Source: an uncultured bacterium (GTDB taxonomy: Bacteria; Planctomycetota; Phycisphaerae; Phycisphaerales; SM1A02). Taken from it: a DNA stretch of 6,980 bases. This document shows positions 1 to 6,202 of the stretch, piece by piece. The notes beneath the pieces are model-generated. The model was not told the origin of the DNA. It ran no database searches and saw only the letters and a program-made list of their open reading frames with translations. Both the position numbers and the translations under genes were made by a program. The first letter of the stretch is position 1, and every line of letters begins with the position of its first letter. The stretch lies in assembly GCA_903918555.1 (NCBI GenBank), contig CAIXEV010000414.1:1-6980 (forward strand). The letters run 5' to 3'.

Positions 1-25
1 CGCGAAGCTTGCGCGGCGGTGATGC

Positions 26-63
26 AAAAATGAAAGGCGCCGCACGGGATTCCGTGCGGCGCC
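26..63 (-). terminator. Intrinsic terminator after the first secreted paralogue
   Basis: A perfect 12-bp GC-rich inverted repeat (36-47 pairs with 52-63, 4-base loop) lies 34 bases past the stop codon of the minus-strand gene ending at 98. On the minus strand the stem is followed by TTTCATTTTT, a classic U-tract. A smaller 6-bp hairpin (69-74 with 88-93) sits between the stop codon and this stem. The orientation fits only minus-strand transcription. Confidence 0.85.
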
Positions 64-97
64 ATGTTCGGCATGCGAGAGAGATTGATGCCGGGTT

Positions 98-796
98 TCA
101 GCGACGACGGCGGCCAGCGAGGCCGGCGAGGCCGAGGAGCGCGAGCGCGCCGGGGGCCGGGAGGTTGAAGGTGTTCTCGGCGAACTGGACGGAAGTCGAG
201 ACGCCGTCGGTGTAGCCGATCTTCAGGTTCCAGATGCCGCCGTTCGCGTCACGATCGATCACGAACTGGCCGAGGCGGACGGCATCGGTCGGGTTCGCAC
301 CAGCGCCCGAGCCAACGCCGACGCGGCCCTGGAGGTTCGGCGGGTTCGAGTTGAACCAGCCGACATTCGCGCCGTTCGGCACATCAGCACGCGCCCACGA
401 ACCGCCAGCGGCCGGCCACGAGGGATCGGCGTTGGTCGAGTTGGTGCCGGAGGTGGTGCCACCGATCGTGAGCCACGAATCGAACGGACGGTTGGTCGTC
501 GCCGAGCCGACCTGCGACGGGCTCCACGTGCCGAACTCCTTCATCAGAACGCCGCCGTTGCTGTCGGAGTTGTCCTTGTGATAGAAGATGTTCGTCGTGT
601 TCGAGTCGACGCGGTTGAAGTTGAACGCGTTGACGACGGTGTCGGTCGCGCCGTTGAAGCGGGCGAACAGCATGTAGACATCGAGGTTGACGCCCGAGTT
701 CACGGTCTGGGTCTTGACGGTGTAGAACTGGACGAAAGTGGCCGAGGAGGCGCTCGTCACGGCTGCCGCGAGGGCGAAAGCTGCTGCGATCTTCAT
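98..796 (-). CDS. Secreted PEP-CTERM-like protein of unknown function, paralogue 1
   Basis: A 232-aa exported protein. Residues 1-19 form a signal peptide (Met-Lys, an alanine-rich core, probable cleavage after Ser-Ser-Ala). Residues 213-232 form a PEP-CTERM-like sorting tail: PAPG, a Leu/Ala/Gly hydrophobic stretch, then four arginines. Between them is an Asn/Gly/Ser/Thr-rich, probably beta-rich domain with an Asp/Asn stretch HKDNSDSNGG (73-82), GWFNSNPPNLQGRVG (146-160) and LGQFVIDRD (175-183). I recognise no catalytic motif and assign no function; export and cell-surface retention are inferred from the two terminal signals. The ATG at 796 is chosen because the signal peptide starts there and AAGGAA lies 8 bases upstream. 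The frame is open upstream to 850 but that part lacks signal-peptide character. It is about 90% identical to the gene at 1077-1784, by hand alignment, and has its own terminator. Confidence 0.9.
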   Translation of the reverse strand: MKIAAAFALAAAVTSASSATFVQFYTVKTQTVNSGVNLDVYMLFARFNGATDTVVNAFNFNRVDSNTTNIFYHKDNSDSNGGVLMKEFGTWSPSQVGSATTNRPFDSWLTIGGTTSGTNSTNADPSWPAAGGSWARADVPNGANVGWFNSNPPNLQGRVGVGSGAGANPTDAVRLGQFVIDRDANGGIWNLKIGYTDGVSTSVQFAENTFNLPAPGALALLGLAGLAGRRRR

Positions 797-804
797 TTGA
801 GGGA

Positions 805-810
805 TTCCTT
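805..810 (-). promoter_or_regulatory. Shine-Dalgarno AAGGAA of paralogue 1
   Basis: AAGGAA on the minus strand ends 8 bases before the ATG at 796 and decides that start over the longer open frame reaching 850. A CT-rich run lies just upstream on the minus strand. I found no recognisable -35/-10 pair in the rest of the leader up to the terminator at 1016. Confidence 0.7.
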
Positions 811-1015
811 GAGAGAGAGACTGATACGGACTTGGAACCGCGCCACCCACGATGGAGCCGCGTTCCTGCCCTCAACGCGCGGAAACCGCCTCCGCTCTCT
901 CACCGATTTGCGTGGCTTCACGATGCTTGCGCACGCCCTGAACACAGGCGCCCTCCTGCATTTCGGTCGTGTAAGGCTTCGGTGAGCGCGCCCTCGGGAC
1001 GGGGCGCCGAGGCGC

Positions 1016-1052
1016 AAAAAGACAACCGCCGCGCATCGCTGCGCGGCGGTTG
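1016..1052 (-). terminator. Intrinsic terminator after the second secreted paralogue
   Basis: A perfect 12-bp GC-rich inverted repeat (1023-1034 with 1041-1052, 6-base loop) begins 24 bases past the stop codon of the gene ending at 1077. On the minus strand it is followed by TCTTTTT. The stem sequence differs from that of the terminator at 26-63, although the two genes are near copies. Confidence 0.85.
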
Positions 1053-1076
1053 GGGAAGTCACGCTGTGTCGACGGA

Positions 1077-1784
1077 TCAGCGGCGACGGCGGCCGGCGAG
1101 GCCCGCGAGGCCGAGGAGCGCAGCAGCGCCCGGAGCCGGGATCACGCCGAGGTTGAAGGTGTTCTCGGCGAACTGGACGGAGGTCGAGACGCCGTCGGTG
1201 TAGCCGATCTTCAGGTTCCAGGTACCACCGAAGGTGTCGCGGTCGATCACGAACTGGCCGAGGCGGACGGCATCGGCGGGGTTCGCTGCGGTGCCGCTGC
1301 CAGCGCCGACGCGGCCCTGGAGGTTCGGCGGGTTCGAGTTGAACCAGCCGACATTCACGCCGTTCGGGACATCGGGGCGCGCCCACGAACCGCCGGCGGC
1401 CGGCCACGAGGGATCGGCGTTGGTCGAGTTGGTGCCGCCGGTGCTGCCACCGATGGTCAGCCACGAGTCGAACGGACGGTTGGCCGCCGCCGAGCCGGTC
1501 TGCGACGGGCTCCAGGTACCGAACTCCTTCATCAGCACGCCGCCGTTGCTGTCGGAGTTGTCCTTGTGATAGAAGATGTTCGTCGTGTTCGAGTCGACGC
1601 GGTTGAAGTTGAACGCGTTGACGATGGTGTCGGTCGAGCCGTTGAAGCGCGCGAACAGCGTGTAGACATCGAGGTTGACGCCCGCGGTCGCGGTCTGGGT
1701 CTTGACGGTGTAGAACTGGACGAAAGTGGCCGAGGAGGCGCTCGTCACGGCTGCCGCGAGGGCGAAGGCTGCTGCAAACTTCAT
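1077..1784 (-). CDS. Secreted PEP-CTERM-like protein of unknown function, paralogue 2
   Basis: A 235-aa exported protein with the same plan as its downstream neighbour: signal peptide at 1-19 (cleavage probably after Ser-Ser-Ala), an Asn/Gly-rich domain, and a C-terminal PAPG / hydrophobic / Arg4 sorting tail at 216-235. Hand alignment with paralogue 1 gives about 22 substitutions and one 3-residue insertion (Gly-Val-Ile) just before the tail. The signal peptide, the HKDNSDSNGG stretch and the GWFNSNPPNLQGRVG stretch are kept. The ATG at 1784 is chosen because the signal peptide starts there and AAAGGA lies 8 bases upstream; the frame stays open to 2033 but the extension looks non-coding. The function is not recognised. 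Surface or extracellular location is an inference from the sorting signals. A 249-base gap separates it from the small gene upstream, so it may have its own promoter, but none is obvious. Confidence 0.9.
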   Translation of the reverse strand: MKFAAAFALAAAVTSASSATFVQFYTVKTQTATAGVNLDVYTLFARFNGSTDTIVNAFNFNRVDSNTTNIFYHKDNSDSNGGVLMKEFGTWSPSQTGSAAANRPFDSWLTIGGSTGGTNSTNADPSWPAAGGSWARPDVPNGVNVGWFNSNPPNLQGRVGAGSGTAANPADAVRLGQFVIDRDTFGGTWNLKIGYTDGVSTSVQFAENTFNLGVIPAPGAAALLGLAGLAGRRRR

Positions 1785-1792
1785 GGAAGGGG

Positions 1793-1798
1793 TCCTTT
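1793..1798 (-). promoter_or_regulatory. Shine-Dalgarno AAAGGA of paralogue 2
   Basis: AAAGGA on the minus strand ends 8 bases before the ATG at 1784 and supports that start. The bases between it and the ATG differ from those of paralogue 1, although the coding sequence right after the ATG is almost identical. Confidence 0.7.
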
Positions 1799-2033
1799 GG
1801 AAAAGAAGAACACAAGAAACCAGCCGCACCACCCGGCGCAACTGGCGACACACCCCTTGCCTTCGGAAGCGCAGAAACTCGTCGAGCTTGGTCAGGAATG
1901 CGGTGAAATTGCGGCATTGGGCGGCGCATGGAGGACAAACCGCTTCCAACGCGCCCAAAGCGGGCAACCGGACGCCTTGCTGCCCGGCGTCGTGTCCTCT
2001 GTTCGTCGCGTTCGAACCCGTCACCTGCGGCAA

Positions 2034-2342
2034 TCAGGGCGGGAACGCCTCGAGATAGAGGTAGGCGTAGGCCACCCGGTCCGCGGGGCTGCAGGGGTAC
2101 GCCGACACGAAGAGCATGAACGCCGGGTAGGTGTTGGGCCTGGCGCCTGCCGAGAGCCACGCCTGGTACGAGGGCAGCACCTGCCCGAAGAATGTGCGGC
2201 TCTGCACGCGGGAGACCGTGACGAGCGACGCGACCGACAGCGATGGCGGCGGCGGCGATCCGGTGTCGGCCACGACGAGGCAGGTCAGCGCTGCGGTGAT
2301 CGCGCTTGCGAGTGCGCGGGAGAATCGATTCGTGCGGTTCAT
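2034..2342 (-). CDS. Small exported protein coupled to the HTH/TPR regulator
   Basis: A 102-aa protein I do not recognise. Residues 1-25 look like a signal peptide: a basic N-region with three arginines, a hydrophobic core ALASAITAALTCLVVA, and a Val-Val-Ala site at 23-25. The single Cys in the core does not fit a lipobox. The mature part starts with a Pro-rich stretch (30-33) and becomes rich in Tyr, Phe and Leu toward the C-terminus, which ends in two prolines. Its ATG overlaps the TGA of the upstream regulator (ATGA, 2342-2339), and a strong GGAGGGA lies 8 bases upstream inside that gene, so translational coupling is likely. The layout suggests an exported peptide or protein that works with the regulator. 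A propeptide role is a hypothesis; a plain secreted protein is the alternative. Confidence 0.75.
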   Translation of the reverse strand: MNRTNRFSRALASAITAALTCLVVADTGSPPPPSLSVASLVTVSRVQSRTFFGQVLPSYQAWLSAGARPNTYPAFMLFVSAYPCSPADRVAYAYLYLEAFPP

Positions 2343-3619
2343 GGACGCGATCCCTCCCGTGTTGCGTAGAGCGCGAAGTAGTCGTCGGCACGGGCCCGCG
2401 CCGCGGGGACATGGCCGAGGACACCGGCCACGAGCTTCGCCTCCGTTGCGTCGAGCAGTCGAGAGCCGTGCGCGAGCGAACCGAGCCGCCGCCGCCGCTC
2501 GCTGTCGAGCTCGAGGTGCTGGTGCGCGAAGTACCAGTTCGAGGTCGCGGCGGCATGCGCGCGGAGCGCGGCGGAGGCGAGTTCGAGCATGCCCCAAAGC
2601 TGCATGTCGTCGGTCACGACCCGCTTGGCCGTGTTTGCGAGGGCGATCGCAGCCCACGCCTTCCGCTCGCTGACTCCGGGCAGGAGGTCACCGCCTTCAC
2701 GAACCACTTCGAGCAGCCGCGTGATCGCGGACGCCGTGAAGTCGGGGTCGCGCACGGCACGAAGCTCGAGGATCGCCACATCGACCGAGGTGACGAAGGT
2801 CAGGTTGCGGTCGTGGTAGCCATGCTCCGAGCAACGCAGTTCCTCGCCGATCTCCGCGCAGAGCTCGAAGTCCTTCTCGGCCGACGCCGCGAGCGGCTTC
2901 CATGGCTCGAAGCTCGTGACGGGGATCGATGCGCGCAGGGCGTGCGCGCGGGCCCACAGCGCGAGGGCGCGGGCAAGCTGCGCGACATGGTCCGCCTCGA
3001 TTCGGGCCGTGTACTCGAGCACCGACGAAGCCGTGCCGATGGCCTGGGTGCGGTTTCCCTGCATGAACAGGATGTTCGCGCACTTGGCGTCGATGAGCAG
3101 CCGCCACGCGAGCTCGACTCCGTCGATTTGCGCCGCGGTGCGCAGGCAGCGCAGGGCCTCGAGGTATGAGCCGCACGCCTCGTGCGCATCGGACTCGACC
3201 GCGCTCGCGGCCGCGCGGCGCGTCGGAGTGTCGGCAGCGGTTCCCGCGCGCACCGCGAGGCGGATCGCCTCGAAGTAGTCCCGCGAGAATCGCTTCTCGA
3301 GGCTTGCGTTGTAGAGCGACGCGAAGTCGGCGCGGCTGTCGCCGGCCGCGGCGTCGATGCGCAGCGTCATCTCGGGCTTCACGAGATGCTCGACCACGGC
3401 CTCGATCGGCCAGTCGAGCGCCTTCGCGAGCGCGACCACGAGGTCGATCTTCGGCATGCCGCTCTCCGGCACGAGGCGACCGGGCTGGCGCCCGAGCGCG
3501 ATCGCCAGCTCCTTCACCGACCAATTGCGGTAGGTGCGGGCAAGGGCCTGCAGTTCCTCGAGCCGAACGCGCGCAAGCGCCTCGCGCGCGGCATCCGTCG
3601 TGCATGTCTCGTCGATCAT
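2339..3619 (-). CDS. HTH-domain protein with TPR-like helical C-terminus
   Basis: A 426-aa cytoplasmic protein without signal peptide or membrane segment. Residues about 20-80 resemble an XRE-type helix-turn-helix region: LQALARTYRNWSVKELAIALG (here split as helix, WSVKELAIALG, turn), then a PKIDLVVALAKALDW helix and EAVVEHL. The rest is almost wholly helical and rich in Ala, Leu, Glu and Arg. TPR-like hairpins are visible at about 138-165 (ACGSYLEALRCL) and 172-203 (AKCANILFMQGNRTQAI). A DNA-binding regulator with a peptide- or protein-sensing helical domain is inferred; the exact family is not recognised. The ATG at 3619 has AAGGAG 6 bases upstream. It follows a protein of similar plan by 67 bases and overlaps the small exported protein by 4 bases, which points to one operon. 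Autoregulation is plausible but not shown. Confidence 0.85.
   Translation of the reverse strand: MIDETCTTDAAREALARVRLEELQALARTYRNWSVKELAIALGRQPGRLVPESGMPKIDLVVALAKALDWPIEAVVEHLVKPEMTLRIDAAAGDSRADFASLYNASLEKRFSRDYFEAIRLAVRAGTAADTPTRRAAASAVESDAHEACGSYLEALRCLRTAAQIDGVELAWRLLIDAKCANILFMQGNRTQAIGTASSVLEYTARIEADHVAQLARALALWARAHALRASIPVTSFEPWKPLAASAEKDFELCAEIGEELRCSEHGYHDRNLTFVTSVDVAILELRAVRDPDFTASAITRLLEVVREGGDLLPGVSERKAWAAIALANTAKRVVTDDMQLWGMLELASAALRAHAAATSNWYFAHQHLELDSERRRRLGSLAHGSRLLDATEAKLVAGVLGHVPAARARADDYFALYATREGSRP
2351..2357 (-). promoter_or_regulatory. Shine-Dalgarno GGAGGGA for the small exported protein
   Basis: GGAGGGA on the minus strand lies inside the last codons of the upstream regulator and ends 8 bases before the ATG at 2342. 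It fixes the start of the 102-aa protein and makes the overlapping arrangement credible as real coding rather than chance. Confidence 0.7.
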
Positions 3620-3625
3620 CGGGGA

Positions 3626-3631
3626 CTCCTT
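3626..3631 (-). promoter_or_regulatory. Shine-Dalgarno AAGGAG for the 426-aa regulator
   Basis: AAGGAG on the minus strand ends 6 bases before the ATG at 3619. It is the best ribosome-binding site in the window and contrasts with the absence of one before the related gene upstream. Confidence 0.75.
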
Positions 3632-3686
3632 CTCTTGGGCTCGCTGCGCGACGAAGCGCCGGGAGCGTGAATCTCATTTCAACGAT

Positions 3687-4877
3687 TTAACCGTGCGATT
3701 CAAAGATGCAATGTCTGATTTCTCCATCGATGCCTGACGCCAAGCCGACAGGGCGTGCCCTCGGGTAGCGGACAATCATTGTTCTGACCTCAGAATCATC
3801 GAACTCGTCGAGCAACGCCTGCGGCACCTCGCCGCGGCGCGCGCGATCGCACCACTCGTGCAGCGCAAGACGCAGCCGGCGACGAAGAAGCGACATCGGT
3901 GGCTTCGGCGCATCGATCGCGATGCGTTCATCGATGGCGAACTGCGACGCGACGAACAGCGACATCGCGGCGCGATCCGCCTCGCCGGACACGCCTCGGG
4001 CCTCGCGCAGGCGCAGCGCGGCGATGCCGGCGATCGATGCCGACCAGGCGATCGCATGCGGGCATCCGAGCTCCACCGCATCGACGACATGCCGGCGGAG
4101 CGCCGCGATGAGCTCGCAGGTCCTGCCCGCGCCATGCGTCGCCGCGTGAAGGAGCCGGGCTGCGAGCACGGCGGAGATCTGGCGCGCGCTGGCGGCGTCG
4201 TGCGCATGCATCCGACGCGAGAGGCTGCGCTCGTGTCCGATGGCGCACTCGCCGCGTGGCTCGAGGCCACGCCATGCTTCGCCGAGCGCGACCTCTGCCT
4301 TGACGCAGTCGAGGAGCTGCGAGGCCACGGGGGACGACTGCGCGGAAAACCCGAGTTTCTCGGCGCAATTCGCGCGTTCGTGCGCCGCGTGCGCCTCGCC
4401 GCGCGCCGCCGCGGCGCGGGCCGTGCAGAGAATCGACAGCGACAGGTCGCCTGGTTCGCGCGCGGCGGCGGCCACCGCATCGGCGAGTCGATCGAGCTCG
4501 GCCGCGTCGTCCTCGATGTCGGCGCGCGCAATCGCAGGTCGCAGCGCGTCCATGTCTGGCGCGACGAGGTTCGCGTCCGTGTCGCCGAGGCCGACCACGC
4601 CGGCGGCGGTCGCGGGCTCGATCCCAAGCAGCCGACCGATGCGCGCGATGGAGCGCAGGGTCGGAACATCGCGCATGTCGCGCATCGATCGCTCGTCGAT
4701 GCCGATCGCACGCGCAAGACGCCATGGCTCGGCCATCGAGGCGGTCACCGCGAGGTCGAAGAGCCGCTGTGTTCGCCAGCGCTGGCGATGACGCGCATCT
4801 TCGACGGATGCGTGGCCGGCGTTGGCCTCGTGGTGATTGGATGGCTCGGCAGGATGCCGGGGCTCGATCGCGGACAT
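3687..4877 (-). CDS. Second HTH-like protein with helical C-terminus
   Basis: A 396-aa cytoplasmic protein if started at the ATG at 4877. Residues about 37-96 can be lined up by eye with the N-terminal HTH-like part of the downstream 426-aa protein: Leu..Leu-Ala.Thr, then LARAIG, a Pro, and a helix ending in RIGRLLGIEP. The remainder is helical and Ala/Arg-rich with no transmembrane stretch, consistent with a degenerate TPR-like array. I infer a divergent paralogue and probable regulator; no named family is recognised. The start is uncertain: no Shine-Dalgarno precedes 4877, and the frame is open to a TTG at 4967 that also lacks one. The His/Glu/Pro-rich N-terminal 30 residues look disordered, so an even later start cannot be excluded. 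It ends in TAA, whereas the other genes here end in TGA, and lies 67 bases before the next gene, probably as first gene of the operon. Confidence 0.75.
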   Translation of the reverse strand: MSAIEPRHPAEPSNHHEANAGHASVEDARHRQRWRTQRLFDLAVTASMAEPWRLARAIGIDERSMRDMRDVPTLRSIARIGRLLGIEPATAAGVVGLGDTDANLVAPDMDALRPAIARADIEDDAAELDRLADAVAAAAREPGDLSLSILCTARAAAARGEAHAAHERANCAEKLGFSAQSSPVASQLLDCVKAEVALGEAWRGLEPRGECAIGHERSLSRRMHAHDAASARQISAVLAARLLHAATHGAGRTCELIAALRRHVVDAVELGCPHAIAWSASIAGIAALRLREARGVSGEADRAAMSLFVASQFAIDERIAIDAPKPPMSLLRRRLRLALHEWCDRARRGEVPQALLDEFDDSEVRTMIVRYPRARPVGLASGIDGEIRHCIFESHG

Positions 4878-4987
4878 GCATCGCAGGGTGCCGCGTCGAT
4901 CGGGAGAATCAAGCGACGAATCTCGAGATCGACATTCTTTCAGTCGATCGGCACGAGGTGGTCGCAAGCGTGCATCGCGTTCAACGG

Positions 4988-5038
4988 GACGCTTCGGTCA
5001 GTGAGCCGACACTTCCGCAGCGAGCGGTCGGAAGCGTC
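4988..5038. repeat. 8-bp inverted repeat upstream of the regulator operon
   Basis: GACGCTTC (4988-4995) and GAAGCGTC (5031-5038) are perfect inverse complements 35 bases apart. Inside the loop, CCGAC (5006-5010) could also pair with GTCGG (5027-5031), an alternative that competes for part of the right arm. It lies 111-161 bases upstream of the ATG at 4877. An operator or a leader structure is possible; in so GC-rich a region chance is also possible. Confidence 0.35.
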
Positions 5039-5156
5039 GAGCTCGGATGACGCATGGCTGACACATGAATGACGCGCGGATGTCGTTCCCTCGACGCGAC
5101 AAAGCAACGCAACATCACCGATGCGAGTTCTCGCGCGGCGCATTGTCGCCCAAATC

Positions 5157-5170
5157 GCCGATGGTTCGGC
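5157..5170 (-). terminator. Weak hairpin directly after the pdhB stop codon
   Basis: A 5-bp inverted repeat, GCCGA (5157-5161) with TCGGC (5166-5170), starts at the base next to the stop codon. On the minus strand only a short TTT follows. It is much weaker than the other two terminators here, so termination at this point is doubtful. Confidence 0.2.
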
Positions 5171-6139
5171 TCAGTACGCCATGCAGTCTTCGATCGCCCG
5201 CACGACGCGCGATGCATCGGGCAGGTAGTCGAGCTCGAGCTTGTAGTACGGCATCGTGGTGTCGAAGCCGGCCACGCGCTGGACGGGAGCCTCGAGCTGG
5301 AGGAAGCAGCGCTCCATGATGCGCGCCGAGATCTCGGCGCCGAAACCGCAGGTGAGCGGCGCCTCGTGGACGACCACGCAGCGGCCGGTCTTGTTGACGC
5401 TCTCGGCGACAGCGTCGATGTCGAACGGGTAGATCGTGCGGAGGTCGATCAGCTCGATCGACTTGCCCGACTTTTCAATCGCCTGCATGCACTGGATGAC
5501 GCTCGCGCCCCAGCTGACGATGGTGAGGTCGGTGCCTTCGCAGACCGTGCGCGCCTTGCCGATCGGCAGGGTGTACTCGTCCTCAGGGACTTCCTCGCGG
5601 AAGGCGCGGTAGATGCGCTTCGGCTCGAAGTAGAGCACAGGGTCGGGATCGCGCAGCGCGGAGACCAGCAGACCCTTCGCGTCGTAGGGCGAGCTCGGCA
5701 TCACGACCTTGAGGCCCGGCGTGTGCGCGTAGATCGCCTCGGGCGAATCGCTGTGGAGCTCGGGCGCGTGGATGCCGCCGCCGACCGGGATGCGGATCGT
5801 CATCGGCACGGTGAATGCGCCGCGGGTGCGGCTGCGCATGCGCGCGGCGTGCGAGCAGATCTGGTCGTAGGCGGGGCCGAGGAAGCCCTCGAACTGGATC
5901 TCGGGCACGGGGTGGAGGCCGCCCATCGCGAGACCGATCGAGAGGCCGATGATGCCCGACTCCGCGAGCGGCGTGTCGAACACGCGCTTCTCGCCGAAGC
6001 GCTTCTGCAGGCCTTCGGTGACGCGGAACACGCCGCCGTTGACGCCGATGTCCTCGCCGAGAAGGACGATGTTCTCGTTCTTCTCCATCTCCTGGATGAG
6101 CGCGAGGTTGATGGCCTGGACAAGGTTGAGATTCGCCAT
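5171..6139 (-). CDS. pdhB: Pyruvate dehydrogenase E1 component, beta subunit
   Basis: A 322-aa cytoplasmic subunit of the alpha2beta2 E1 that decarboxylates pyruvate with thiamine diphosphate and acylates the lipoyl group of E2. Visible E1-beta signatures: LLGEDIGVNGGVFRVTEGL (26-44), RVFDTPLAESGI (52-63) with the cofactor-contacting glutamate at 60, PEIQFEGF (79-86), and GGGIHAPELHSDSPEA (120-135) with the conserved His at 129, followed by PGLKVVMPSSPYDAKGLL. The length matches the family. The pattern resembles Gram-positive pyruvate dehydrogenase beta; a branched-chain 2-oxoacid substrate cannot be excluded from sequence alone. The ATG at 6139 gives the usual MANLNLVQAIN N-terminus, although its Shine-Dalgarno is poor. 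The frame continues upstream through a TTG at 6199 to the pdhA stop. It lies 78 bases behind pdhA and is surely co-transcribed. No E2 or E3 gene follows. Confidence 0.93.
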   Translation of the reverse strand: MANLNLVQAINLALIQEMEKNENIVLLGEDIGVNGGVFRVTEGLQKRFGEKRVFDTPLAESGIIGLSIGLAMGGLHPVPEIQFEGFLGPAYDQICSHAARMRSRTRGAFTVPMTIRIPVGGGIHAPELHSDSPEAIYAHTPGLKVVMPSSPYDAKGLLVSALRDPDPVLYFEPKRIYRAFREEVPEDEYTLPIGKARTVCEGTDLTIVSWGASVIQCMQAIEKSGKSIELIDLRTIYPFDIDAVAESVNKTGRCVVVHEAPLTCGFGAEISARIMERCFLQLEAPVQRVAGFDTTMPYYKLELDYLPDASRVVRAIEDCMAY

Positions 6140-6202
6140 GGAAGTGTCCGGATCTGTCGGGTTCGGTCGGTCGTCTGTCGCTCGGGGTTTGCGGATCAAT
6201 TC

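Larger units (their letters stand above)
98..1784 (-). repeat. Tandem gene duplication of the two secreted proteins
   Basis: The genes at 98-796 and 1077-1784 are head-to-tail copies. One block of 88 bases is identical base for base (549-636 and 1537-1624), including third codon positions, and the signal-peptide region is almost identical too. The one length difference is 9 bases at 1140-1148, present only in paralogue 2. Leaders and terminators outside the coding regions do not match in any obvious way. Confidence 0.9.
4878..5170. other. Intergenic region between pdhB and the regulator operon
   Basis: I see no convincing gene in these 293 bases; the short open frames on both strands lack ribosome-binding sites and recognisable content. 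It should hold the end of the pdh transcript and the promoter of the regulator operon, but I found no clear -35/-10 pair and no strong U-tract terminator. A dyad at 4988-5038 is the only structure that stands out. Confidence 0.5.

Noticed and set aside
2001..2017. Palindrome GTTCGAAC and small hairpin after the 102-aa gene, considered as a terminator
   Set aside because: Short stem and no U-tract on either strand.
1785..2033. Searched for a sigma-70 promoter before paralogue 2
   Set aside because: No acceptable -35/-10 pair at 16-18 base spacing on the minus strand; planctomycete promoters may not fit the consensus, so absence is not proof.
1050..2369. Long open frame on the plus strand (about 439 codons) opposite paralogue 2 and its upstream region
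   Set aside because: It is antisense to a gene with signal peptide, sorting tail, ribosome-binding site and terminator; its product is Arg/Gly/Val-rich low-quality sequence, a common result of high GC.
793..2556. Long minus-strand open frame (587 codons) across both paralogue regions
   Set aside because: It spans intergenic DNA and two real genes in another frame and is Arg/Pro-rich without domain content.
4875..4967. TTG at 4967 as the start of the 396-aa regulator
   Set aside because: No Shine-Dalgarno, and the added 30 residues are basic and low in helical pattern; the ATG at 4877 is preferred but not certain.
3858..5072. Long open frame on the plus strand (about 404 codons) opposite the first regulator
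   Set aside because: No ribosome-binding site or recognisable domain; Arg-rich composition typical of a GC-driven shadow frame, while the minus frame shows the HTH-like region and helical pattern.
6137..6199. TTG at 6199 as the start of pdhB
   Set aside because: The extra 20 residues are not part of the E1-beta family N-terminus, whereas the ATG at 6139 gives the usual MANLNLVQAI start.
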